Shown here: positions 16,137 to 22,922 of the stretch, in pieces
How positions within the stretch are numbered: position 1 is the stretch's first letter
Layout of the letters: the number at the start of each line of letters is the position of its first letter
Assembly (NCBI GenBank): GCA_946221915.1
Contig: CAMIKG010000049.1
Span: 1 to 35,820, forward strand
Reading direction: 5' to 3'
Length of the DNA: 35,820 nt
Source of the DNA: an uncultured Erwinia sp.
Lineage (GTDB): Bacteria > Pseudomonadota > Gammaproteobacteria > Enterobacterales > Enterobacteriaceae
Translations under genes and position numbers: made by a program
Notes under the pieces: model-generated
Told to the model about the DNA's origin: nothing
The model's database searches: none
The model's input: the letters and a program-made list of their open reading frames with translations, nothing else

Positions 16137-17135
16137 TCAGCGCTCAGCATGTCTGTCCGTTGTCCATTTGCGATACTGAACAGGCGTCATCCCCATTATC
16201 TGGCTAAAAGCTTTCCTGAACGCCGAATCTTCACTGTAACCGCACTCCGCCGCAATCGCGCGCACGTTCGCTGCAGGATTCGCCAGCAGCACACAGGCGG
16301 ATTCAATGCGCACGCGGGTGATAAACGCTTTAGGCGTTTCATTGGTCAGCGCCCTGAGTTTTCTTTGCAGCGTTCTTTCCGTGGTATTCAGCGACGCGGC
16401 AAGCTGCTCAGCAGTGATAGCGGGATTGCGGTAGCGAATGATCTCTTCGGCGCGCAGCAGCAGCGGATGGCGCATATTCACAAAACCCGGCGGGGCATAA
16501 ATCTGCTGGGATAACGGCTGGCTGTCAGCAACGGCCATATCCGCCGCGAGACGTGCGACATCCGCGCCAGCCTGTTGCTTAATAATATGCAGCGCCAGCG
16601 CCGCCCATGACAGTGGCCCGCCGGTGGTCACCACGCGATCCTGCTCTTCAAGCGCTTTCCCCCAGACCGGTTTTGCCGCAGGATAGCGCTCGCGCAGCGT
16701 GTGAAACAGCCACCAGGTGGTGGTACAGGCTCTGCCATTAAGTAACCCCGCCTCTCCCAGCACGAAACTGCCGGCACAAGCCGCGCCGGTTAAGGCGCCA
16801 CGCGCATACTGCGCACTGATCCAGTGCGCGGCGCTGCTCACCCCAGCACTGTTAACCGGCATGCGACTGCCATCAAGCGCCATCCCCGTCACCAGCACGA
16901 CATCAGGCTCTCCGGCTTCCTGAAAGGAACAGTCCGTGTGAATCAGGCGCCCCTGTGCATCACGCACTGGCTTGCCATCTGCACTGACAATCAGTGGCTC
17001 GAAGATCGCCTCCTGTTGCCGCCGGGCAAACTCCGGACTGGAAGCGACAGCGCGGTTGGTTATCCAGAACATATCCGACAGGCCCGCCACGGCGGAAAGC
17101 AGGCTGCCCTCTATAGCAATAATCGCAATACGCAT
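16137..17135 (-). CDS. GlxA-type AraC family transcriptional regulator
   Basis: Protein of 332 aa with an N-terminal DJ-1/PfpI-like (class I amidotransferase fold) domain and a C-terminal AraC DNA-binding domain. The elbow GAACAGSFVLGEAGLLNGR places a cysteine at about 120, and TTTWWLFHTLRERYP follows, as usual in this regulator group. The two helix-turn-helix units span about 240-325 (ITAEQLAASLNTTERTLQRK and VRAIAAECGYSEDSAFRKAF). AGGGA lies 8 bases before the ATG. The gene is divergent from the hydrolase-azoR-YciI operon with 170 bp between them, so it most likely controls that operon. The inducer is unknown. Confidence 0.85.
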   Translation of the reverse strand: MRIAIIAIEGSLLSAVAGLSDMFWITNRAVASSPEFARRQQEAIFEPLIVSADGKPVRDAQGRLIHTDCSFQEAGEPDVVLVTGMALDGSRMPVNSAGVSSAAHWISAQYARGALTGAACAGSFVLGEAGLLNGRACTTTWWLFHTLRERYPAAKPVWGKALEEQDRVVTTGGPLSWAALALHIIKQQAGADVARLAADMAVADSQPLSQQIYAPPGFVNMRHPLLLRAEEIIRYRNPAITAEQLAASLNTTERTLQRKLRALTNETPKAFITRVRIESACVLLANPAANVRAIAAECGYSEDSAFRKAFSQIMGMTPVQYRKWTTDRHAER

Positions 17136-17196
17136 CAGTTTTTTCCCTGCGAGGTGGATTGTCGGATTTTGCCTGTTTATTGTGACTTACGCCATC

Positions 17197-17225
17197 TTAC
17201 CGCGTAATCCGTCCCGCCCTACACT
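17197..17225 (+). promoter_or_regulatory. Possible promoter of the hydrolase-azoR-YciI operon
   Basis: TTACCG (17197-17202) and TACACT (17220-17225) stand 17 bases apart, in the 170-bp divergent region. The match is modest (3 and 4 of 6), as expected for an activator-dependent promoter. Confidence 0.28.
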
Positions 17226-17305
17226 ACTCCTGAAGCAAAACACCATCACGATTCTGCCTGTTATGGCGGATAAAACATGATCGCCAGCACGGGGAATCTC
17301 AAACA

Positions 17306-18055
17306 ATGAAAGCTATTTGTCACACGATAGCGGCAATGTCGCTGGGCCTGTTGCTCAGTTCTGCGCAGGCTGAACCGGTTAAAAATATCGTGCTGGTGCA
17401 CGGCGCCTTTGCTGACGGTTCAGGCTGGTCAGAGGTGACTCAGCGCCTGCAGTCGCTGGGCTATCACGTCACGGCCGTGCAGAACCCGCTGACATCACTT
17501 GCGGATGACGTCACGGCAACGGAGCGGGTGCTGGCACGCCAGCATGGCGATGTATTGCTGGTGGGGCATTCGTGGGGAGGTGCAGTCGTCACGCAAGCGG
17601 GCAACCACGCCAGCGTGCGCGGCATCGTTTATCTCTCTGCGCTGGTTCCGGACAGCGGCGAGTCTGTCGCTGACCTTCTGCAGCGCGTGGGCGCGCCGAT
17701 GGCAGGCATGGCGCCAGACCAGCATGGGCAGATCTGGCTCGATAATCCGCAGCAATTCGCCAGCGTAATGGCGGGCGATGTGCCAGAGGAAAAAGTGCGT
17801 GCGCTGGCTGCGGTGCAGCAACCCATCACCGCGCAGGCCTTTACTGACAAGGTTCAGCATGCGGCATGGCGCGATAAACCCAGCTGGTATCTGATGACAC
17901 GTAACGACAACGCATTACCTTTCCCCGTTCAGCAGAAAATCGTGGCGTTTACCCGCTCCACTACTGAACAAATCGCCTCAAGCCATATGTCTCTGGTTTC
18001 ACATCCAGAGCAGGTCACAGCATTCATAGATCGTGCGGCAAAAAGTTTTCACTGA
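17306..18055 (+). CDS. Exported alpha/beta hydrolase
   Basis: Protein of 249 aa with a signal peptide (MKAICHTIAAMSLGLLLSSAQA, cut expected near 22). The fold starts with the oxyanion segment LVHGAFADGSGW (about 30-41). The nucleophile elbow GHSWGG gives Ser89, and a C-terminal SSHMSLVSHP supplies the likely catalytic histidine near 225. It belongs to the esterase-like group often annotated simply as alpha/beta hydrolase; the substrate is unknown. GGGGA lies about 10 bases before the ATG. It is the first gene of a probable operon with azoR and a YciI-like gene, opposite the GlxA-type regulator. Confidence 0.83.
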   Translation: MKAICHTIAAMSLGLLLSSAQAEPVKNIVLVHGAFADGSGWSEVTQRLQSLGYHVTAVQNPLTSLADDVTATERVLARQHGDVLLVGHSWGGAVVTQAGNHASVRGIVYLSALVPDSGESVADLLQRVGAPMAGMAPDQHGQIWLDNPQQFASVMAGDVPEEKVRALAAVQQPITAQAFTDKVQHAAWRDKPSWYLMTRNDNALPFPVQQKIVAFTRSTTEQIASSHMSLVSHPEQVTAFIDRAAKSFH

Positions 18056-18084
18056 ACCATTCGCTGACATGCCAGGAGAAGATC

Positions 18085-18711
18085 ATGCTAAAAGTACTGC
18101 ACATTGATTCCAGTATTCTGGAAGAGAACTCTGTCACCCGCTTACTTTCCTCAGCGATCGTCAGGCTGCTGCAGGATAAATACCCGGATAGCCATATTGT
18201 TTATCGCGATGTGGTGGCTGACGAAATAAGCCATCTCACCGGTCCGATTGCTGCCGGGTTCCGTCCACTCGCCGTAAGCGAAATCAATGAACAGGTCGCG
18301 GCGCAGCATCGCCTCTCCAGCCAGCTGGTGGCTGAATTTCTGGAGAGTGACGTGATTGTGATCGGCGCGCCAATGTATAACTTTTCTGTCGCCAGCCAGC
18401 TGAAGTCCTGGCTGGACAGACTGGCGCAGGCCGGGAAAACCTTCCGTTATACCGATAAAGGCCCGGTAGGATTATCAGGCGGACGCAGCGTGATTATCGC
18501 GTCTGCGCGCGGCGGGTTTTATACCGGTGTGGCTTTCGCAGATATGGATTTTCAGGAGCGTTATCTGCAGGCTTTCTTTGCTTTCCTTGGCATCAAGGAC
18601 GTGCATTTTATTCGTGCTGAAGGCGCGTCAAAAGGCGACGAAATCAGAACAAAGGAAATCAATAGCGCGTTAAATGCCATTGAGCAGGTTGTTGCCACTG
18701 TCGCAGTGTAA
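18085..18711 (+). CDS. azoR: FMN-dependent NADH-azoreductase
   Basis: Flavodoxin-fold quinone and azo reductase of the AzoR family, 208 aa (E. coli AzoR about 200). The N-terminal HIDSSILEENSVTR binds the FMN phosphate, PMYNFSVASQLKSWLDR (about 95-111) is the family core, and SARGGFYTG is the usual flavin loop. Such enzymes reduce quinones by two electrons and so limit thiol and redox stress. AGGAGAAG precedes the ATG. The gene lies 29 bases after the hydrolase and 18 bases before the YciI-like gene. It may be a second azoR of this genome; that cannot be judged here. Confidence 0.88.
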   Translation: MLKVLHIDSSILEENSVTRLLSSAIVRLLQDKYPDSHIVYRDVVADEISHLTGPIAAGFRPLAVSEINEQVAAQHRLSSQLVAEFLESDVIVIGAPMYNFSVASQLKSWLDRLAQAGKTFRYTDKGPVGLSGGRSVIIASARGGFYTGVAFADMDFQERYLQAFFAFLGIKDVHFIRAEGASKGDEIRTKEINSALNAIEQVVATVAV

Positions 18712-18729
18712 ATAATGGAGAGCACCACC

Positions 18730-19047
18730 ATGTTATATGCCATCACCCTGCTTTATCGCCAGCCGAAACAGGAACTGGAACGCCATGCTGATTCACATAA
18801 GCAATGGCTTGCGGAGAATATTAAAACGGGCTTTGTTATTTTCGCCGGCCCGCTCAATGACGGCCGTGGCGGTTTTATTCTGGCCACAGGAACGGATGAT
18901 GCCGCGGTGAAAGCCTGTCTGGCGGACGATCCCTTTGTGCAGCTCGGCCTGGTTGACGCCGGGATCAGCGCGGTCACACCTGCCATCTGCTCAGAACGTT
19001 TACCGGCGGAGTGGGCGGAAAAAGCCAAAGTGATCGCCTCACCCTAA
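18730..19047 (+). CDS. YciI-like family protein
   Basis: Small protein of 105 aa with the dimeric ferredoxin-like fold of the YciI family: MLYAITLLYRQP, then HADSHKQWLAENI with the typical histidine, then FAGPLNDGRGGFILATGTD and DDPFVQLGLVDAGIS. Relatives are thought to be small enzymes or binding proteins acting on catabolic or electrophilic compounds; no reaction can be assigned. The start is ATG 18730, with GGAG 8 bases upstream; the in-frame ATG at 18715 would put this site inside the gene. It ends the hydrolase-azoR operon. Confidence 0.8.
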   Translation: MLYAITLLYRQPKQELERHADSHKQWLAENIKTGFVIFAGPLNDGRGGFILATGTDDAAVKACLADDPFVQLGLVDAGISAVTPAICSERLPAEWAEKAKVIASP

Positions 19048-19112
19048 GCCTGTGCGGTTAGCGCGTGAAGCCTTGCACCACGGGCGGTTTCCCCTGAGGA
19101 GCAGCCCGTTTG

Positions 19113-20006
19113 TCACACGCCGCGCCGCGGATTTTGTTGCAGAGACGCTTTCAGTGCAGCGAGAAACACGGTGGTTCTGCGCGGAACAAACCGCCGGGTG
19201 GGCAACAGCGCCCAGACGGCCAGCGCCTGGGGATCGGCATCCTGCAGCGTCAGCGCCACCAGCGCCCCCGTCGACAGTTCCTCATCCACATCGAGCGTGG
19301 TCAGCTGCGCAATACCGGCCCCTGCCAGACACATACTGCGCACCCCTTCCACATTGCTACAACTGAAGCGGGCTTCCACGGTTTGATTCAGCAACCGGCC
19401 CTCCTTCACAAAGCGCCAGTAAGGCACCGTGGTGATTTTCAGGCACTGGTGCGCGTGAAGATCGGCCAGCGTGTGCGGCTGACCATACTGGCGGAGGTAG
19501 TCTGGCGAAGCGCACAGGATGCGCGGATTATCAGCCAGCTTGTGCGCGATCAGCTGCGAATCCTTCAGCGGCGCAATACGGATCGCCACATCATATCCCT
19601 GCCCCACGATATCCACCTCGTCGTCGCTCAGATCCAGCTCTGTCTGCAGCTTAGGATTCTCTGCTATCAGACCGGGCAGCAGCGGCAGTATAGTGCGCCG
19701 GCCAAATCCCGACGGCGCAGTGATGCGCAGCAGACCATAAGCGCCCTGCGCATCGGCGCTGAACATATTTTTTGCCGTCAGCTCAGCATCGGTCATCGCC
19801 CGCGCGTAAGGCAGAAACTCTTCGCCTTCCTGCGTCAGAGCAACGGCGCGCGTGGTGCGCTGAAACAGGCGCACGCCCAGCGCTTTCTCAAGCCGGGCAA
19901 GACAACGCGAAACCGTCATCGCCGTCACGCTAAGCCGCCGGGCGGCCTGGGAAAGGTTGCCGGTTTCGGCGATGGCACAGAATATTTCGATATCTCGCAA
20001 ATTCAT
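19113..20006 (-). CDS. LysR family transcriptional regulator
   Basis: Protein of 297 aa. The N-terminal winged helix-turn-helix (about 1-60) reads MNLRDIEIFCAIAETGNLSQ followed by AARRLSVTAMTVSRCLARLE. The effector domain follows (ITAPSGFGRRTILPLLPGL, GYDVAIRIAPLKDSQLIA, LAGAGIAQL). It belongs to the CrgA-like group by general look. It is divergent from the Old Yellow Enzyme gene with about 100 bp between starts, the standard arrangement for a LysR regulator and its target. It is convergent with the YciI-like gene. Confidence 0.87.
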   Translation of the reverse strand: MNLRDIEIFCAIAETGNLSQAARRLSVTAMTVSRCLARLEKALGVRLFQRTTRAVALTQEGEEFLPYARAMTDAELTAKNMFSADAQGAYGLLRITAPSGFGRRTILPLLPGLIAENPKLQTELDLSDDEVDIVGQGYDVAIRIAPLKDSQLIAHKLADNPRILCASPDYLRQYGQPHTLADLHAHQCLKITTVPYWRFVKEGRLLNQTVEARFSCSNVEGVRSMCLAGAGIAQLTTLDVDEELSTGALVALTLQDADPQALAVWALLPTRRFVPRRTTVFLAALKASLQQNPRRGV

Positions 20007-20069
20007 TGTAACGATTTCCGTTATTCAGCAACGCATTTCAGGGGCATTCCGGGTGAAAAGCAGCGTGAT

Positions 20070-20075
20070 TATAAT
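20070..20075 (+). promoter_or_regulatory. -10 element candidate of the Old Yellow Enzyme gene
   Basis: A perfect TATAAT sits inside the palindrome GATTATAATC, 33 bases before the ATG. The -35 position (TTCCGG, 20047-20052) is poor, which fits activation by the divergent LysR protein. Confidence 0.4.
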
Positions 20076-20107
20076 CAAAAAATAACACAATCGTTCCAGG
20101 AGAGCCC

Positions 20108-21208
20108 ATGCAATACCCTTCTCTTTTTCGCCACGGTCAAATAAACCAGACCACACTCCACAATCGCATCCTGCTGGCACCGATGACGCGCATCTCTGCC
20201 GCAGAAGACGGCGTGCCGGGGGAAACCATGCGGCGCTACTACACCCGCTTTGCCCGCGGTGGTTTTGGCGCGCTGATCACTGAGGGCATTTATGTCGACC
20301 AGGCCTGGTCGCAGACCTACCAGTGCCAGCCTGGCATTGTTAACAATCGGCAGGTTGCGGCATGGCGCGAGATTGTCCACGACGTCAGGCGCGCAGGATC
20401 GGCTATAATCGCGCAGCTTATCCATGCTGGTGCGCTCTCTCAGGCCAACATCTGGCGCGACAACACCGTCGCCCCCTCCGCTGTACAGCCAAAGGGCCAG
20501 CAGCTCGCTTTCTATCATGGCAATGGCGACTATCCGCTGCCAGAAGCGATGAGCGAAGAGCAGATCCAGCAGGTGATCCGCAGCTTTGCCGACAGCGCCG
20601 GGCGCGCGATTGCTGAGGCTGAGTTCGATGGCGTCGAAATCCATGCCGCCAATGGCTACCTGCTGGACCAGTTCTTCACGGACTATACCAATCAGCGCAG
20701 CGATCGCTGGGGCGGCGATATTGCCGCGCGACTGGCGCTGACGCTCGAAGTGATTCACGCCGTGCGCAGCAAGATTGGTCAGCACGCCACGCTGGGGGTG
20801 AGAATTTCCCAGGGAAAAGTGAATGACTTCCATCATAAATGGCAGGAAGGTGAACGCGGCGCGCGGGAAGTGTTCCGTCTGCTGCAGGAAGCCGGTGTCG
20901 ACTATATTCACGTTACCGAATATCGCGCATGGCAGCCTGCCTTTAGCGACAGCCCACTTTCACTGGTGGAGATTGCCCGTCAGGCCGCGCCCGACACGGT
21001 GATTATTGCCAACGGCGGACTGGACAATGGCGAGCTGGCCGAACAGCAGCTGCAGCAGGGGGCGGACTTTGTCGCCATCGGCAAAGCCGCGCTGGCCAAT
21101 CCTGACTGGCCAGCGCGCGTCAACGCTGGCGAAGCGCTGCAGGATCTGCCTGCGGATATTCTCGCCCCGATTGCCAATATCAAACCCAGCGAACTGGACA
21201 TCAGTTAA
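20108..21208 (+). CDS. NADH:flavin oxidoreductase, Old Yellow Enzyme family
   Basis: FMN-dependent ene-reductase barrel, 366 aa. The N-terminus LFRHGQINQTTLHNRILLAPMTR is typical. QLIHAGALS (about 103-111) is the usual flavin-side loop. The substrate-binding pair is His179/Asn182 in VEIHAANGYLLDQFF, with the proton donor Tyr193 in TDYTNQRSDRWGG. The C-terminal ANGGLDN and FVAIGKAALANPDWP bind the FMN phosphate. The family reduces activated C=C bonds of quinones, maleimides, nitro compounds and similar electrophiles. AGGAGAG precedes the ATG. It stands alone, divergent from the LysR gene, and is followed by a hairpin. It is not close enough to E. coli NemA for me to use that name. Confidence 0.88.
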   Translation: MQYPSLFRHGQINQTTLHNRILLAPMTRISAAEDGVPGETMRRYYTRFARGGFGALITEGIYVDQAWSQTYQCQPGIVNNRQVAAWREIVHDVRRAGSAIIAQLIHAGALSQANIWRDNTVAPSAVQPKGQQLAFYHGNGDYPLPEAMSEEQIQQVIRSFADSAGRAIAEAEFDGVEIHAANGYLLDQFFTDYTNQRSDRWGGDIAARLALTLEVIHAVRSKIGQHATLGVRISQGKVNDFHHKWQEGERGAREVFRLLQEAGVDYIHVTEYRAWQPAFSDSPLSLVEIARQAAPDTVIIANGGLDNGELAEQQLQQGADFVAIGKAALANPDWPARVNAGEALQDLPADILAPIANIKPSELDIS

Positions 21209-21215
21209 GTCGTTA

Positions 21216-21236
21216 ACGCCTTCTGTCAGAAGGCGT
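21216..21236 (+). terminator. Hairpin after the Old Yellow Enzyme gene
   Basis: ACGCCTTCT-GTC-AGAAGGCGT is a perfect 9-bp stem with a 3-base loop, 7 bases past the stop codon. No T-tract follows, so it is a terminator candidate or a 3'-end protector. Confidence 0.5.
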
Positions 21237-21397
21237 AACCTGCTTTGCCGCCACGGCAGCCTGTAATTTGCCGTCAGTGGTACTGATTAAGCGCGACTGG
21301 GTGCAGAACTGCCGCTTCCCCGCTTTCATCGGCTGGCGTAAACTGCAGCGTCGTACCCTGGCGGTGCGTTATCGCGCAAAATAACTCTGATTTATAC

Positions 21398-21438
21398 AGC
21401 GACAGCGGCTGGCGCAGATACCGCCAGCCGCTGTCGCT
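21398..21438 (-). terminator. Large perfect hairpin after sugE
   Basis: A perfect 17-bp inverted repeat (21398-21414 and 21422-21438) with a 7-base loop starts 5 bases past the sugE stop. It lies between the convergent Old Yellow Enzyme gene and sugE. Neither side has a T-tract. It probably ends or stabilises the sugE transcript. Confidence 0.5.
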
Positions 21439-21443
21439 ATTGA

Positions 21444-21758
21444 CTATGAGGCAAGTTTCATCATTATCAGCCCGGCGACAATCAGCACCGCCGCCATAAT
21501 ACGCATCGGGCTGGCGGGCTCGCCGAGGAACCACAGGCCAGCGATAAATGAGCCCACGGCGCCGATGCCAGTCCAGATGGTATAGGCGGTGCCCAACGGC
21601 AGAGTGCGCATGGCGAATGACAGCAGCGCAAAGCTGACAATGACACCGGCGATGGTGATGACAGCATACAGCGGGCGGGTAAAGCCGTGGGACAGTTTCA
21701 TAGTAAACGCCCAGACGACTTCCAGTATTCCTGCAGCAACAAGCATGATCCAGGACAT
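21444..21758 (-). CDS. sugE: Guanidinium exporter SugE/Gdx (SMR family)
   Basis: Small multidrug resistance protein of 104 aa with four membrane helices. It matches E. coli SugE/Gdx closely: MSWIMLVAAGILEVVWAF with the essential Glu13, then LPLGTAYTIWTGIGAVGSFIAG and GEPASPMRIMAAVLIVAGLI. The family exports guanidinium ion in exchange for protons across the inner membrane. The start at 21758 is chosen from homology and from GGAG 8 bases upstream; a frame open to 21809 would run into the riboswitch. A guanidine-II riboswitch and a sigma-70 promoter lie directly upstream, which supports guanidinium export as the true function. Confidence 0.94.
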   Translation of the reverse strand: MSWIMLVAAGILEVVWAFTMKLSHGFTRPLYAVITIAGVIVSFALLSFAMRTLPLGTAYTIWTGIGAVGSFIAGLWFLGEPASPMRIMAAVLIVAGLIMMKLAS

Positions 21759-21780
21759 CAGGTAAGCTCCTTTATCTTTA

Positions 21781-21826
21781 CCAGGTCGTCCCGGGAGGGC
21801 CGAAATCAATCCGGGTCGTCCCGGAT
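21781..21826 (-). promoter_or_regulatory. Guanidine-II (mini-ykkC) riboswitch
   Basis: Read on the minus strand, two hairpins with identical ACGA loops occur in tandem. The first is ATCCGGG-ACGA-CCCGGAT (21809-21826, 7 bp) and the second CCGGG-ACGA-CCTGG (21781-21794, 5 bp with one G-U), 14 bases apart. Paired stems with ACGR tetraloops are the defining feature of the guanidine-II class. The second stem ends 22 bases before the sugE start, with the GGAG ribosome-binding site in between. Guanidine is known to bring the two loops together and free the ribosome-binding site. The match of motif, place and downstream gene is strong. Confidence 0.88.
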
Positions 21827-21852
21827 ACAGCCTGAGAAGGTATCACGCTGAA

Positions 21853-21880
21853 AGGATAGTGATTTCAGTGGCAGCGTCAA
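21853..21880 (-). promoter_or_regulatory. sigma-70 promoter of sugE
   Basis: On the minus strand, TTGACG (21875-21880) and TATCCT (21853-21858) are separated by 16 bases. Transcription would start near 21846, leaving about 20 bases before the first riboswitch hairpin. Confidence 0.6.
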
Positions 21881-21923
21881 CCGGCGATTCAACAGCCGAA
21901 GCGCAGCACAAACCGTTTATGAC

Positions 21924-21947
21924 CGTGGCGATACGCCGTTCGCCACG
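21924..21947. repeat. Inverted repeat before the DapA-like gene
   Basis: CGTGGCGA and TCGCCACG form a perfect 8-bp stem with an 8-base loop, about 37 bases before the DapA-like start codon. It could be an operator or a leader hairpin; nothing in the sequence decides. Confidence 0.35.
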
Positions 21948-21983
21948 CGCTGATTTTCCGTCACACGTTAACCGGAGCATGAC

Positions 21984-22877
21984 ATGTTTAAAGGTCTTAG
22001 CGCGTTTCCCCTGACGCCCGTTAACTCACAGGGCATCGATGAAACAGGATTTGTGGCGATTCTCAACCGTCTGGTCGCCGCGCGGGTCGATTCTGTGGGG
22101 GTACTGGGCTCGACGGGGAGCTACGCTTACCTGACGCGCGAGCAGCGAAAAAGGGTCGCCTCGCTGGCGAAGCAGCATGTCGGCGCGATTCCGCTGATGA
22201 TTTGCATCGGCGCGGTCAGCACCGATCAGATACTCGCCCTGGCAGACGATGCGCAACAGGCGGGTGCCGACGCCCTGCTGCTGCCTGCGGTCTCTTATCA
22301 GAGCTTAACCGATGACGAAGTGTATGGCCTGTATGAAACGGTCGCGCAGCAGGTGTCAGTGCCGCTGTGTGTATACGATAATCCGGGCACCACGCACTTT
22401 ACCTTTTCCGATGAACTGCACGGCCGCATCGCCGCGCTGCCAGGCATCCGTTCCATTAAAATCCCGGGCGTGCCCGCGGAAGCGGCCGCTGCAGCGGCGC
22501 GCGTCAATAACCTGCGCAGCAAGCTGCCCGCCGGTGTGAGTATTGGCGTCAGCGGTGATGCCTTTGCCGGTCCGGGGCTGAACGCGGGCTGCGAAGTGTG
22601 GTACTCCGTGTGTGGCGGCCTGTTCCCGCGCACGGCGAAAGCCATCACCGACGCAGCAGCACGCGGTGACCAGGCGCAGGTGACGGCGCTGAGCAACCGA
22701 CTGGAACCGCTGTGGAACCTGTTCCGCCAGCACGGCGGCAGTATTCGGGTGATCGCGGCGGCAGCCGGGCTGCTCGGCCTCACGGAAGTGGACTGCCTGC
22801 CGCGTCCGCTGCGGTCATTATCCGCAGCTGACCGGGCGGCCGTCGCTGCGGTGATCCAGCAGCTGGAACTTGAGTAA
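21984..22877 (+). CDS. Dihydrodipicolinate synthase family protein
   Basis: Class I lyase/aldolase barrel, 297 aa. The Schiff-base lysine is Lys159 in GIRSIKIPG, and the catalytic tyrosine is Tyr131 in CVYDNPGTT. The phosphate/carboxylate-binding loop reads LGSTGSY where true DapA has GTTGE. Together with its isolated position this suggests a catabolic aldolase or lyase on a keto-acid substrate rather than lysine biosynthesis. GGAG lies 7 bases before the ATG. It is divergent from sugE (its own promoter must overlap that region) and convergent with the ABC importer operon. The substrate cannot be named. Confidence 0.82.
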   Translation: MFKGLSAFPLTPVNSQGIDETGFVAILNRLVAARVDSVGVLGSTGSYAYLTREQRKRVASLAKQHVGAIPLMICIGAVSTDQILALADDAQQAGADALLLPAVSYQSLTDDEVYGLYETVAQQVSVPLCVYDNPGTTHFTFSDELHGRIAALPGIRSIKIPGVPAEAAAAAARVNNLRSKLPAGVSIGVSGDAFAGPGLNAGCEVWYSVCGGLFPRTAKAITDAAARGDQAQVTALSNRLEPLWNLFRQHGGSIRVIAAAAGLLGLTEVDCLPRPLRSLSAADRAAVAAVIQQLELE

Positions 22878-22884
22878 CATTCGC

Positions 22885-22907
22885 GACGGCTCACTCCCTG
22901 AGCCGTC
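22885..22907. terminator. Hairpin between convergent genes
   Basis: GACGGCTCA-CTCCC-TGAGCCGTC is a perfect 9-bp stem 7 bases past the DapA-like stop and just beyond the end of the convergent ABC ATPase gene. ACTTTCTC follows on the plus strand. It probably serves as a terminator for one or both directions. Confidence 0.5.
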
Positions 22908-22922
22908 ACTTTCTCAGCCTTC

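Noticed and set aside
19110..20144. 344-codon plus-strand open frame opposite the LysR gene.
   Set aside because: It is the complement of a clear LysR coding region, has an Arg/His/Gln-rich composition typical of shadow frames, and resembles no family.
21274..21443. Open frame of 86 codons on the minus strand after sugE.
   Set aside because: Much of it overlaps sugE in another frame and it runs through the 17-bp hairpin; its product is not recognisable and it lacks a start signal.
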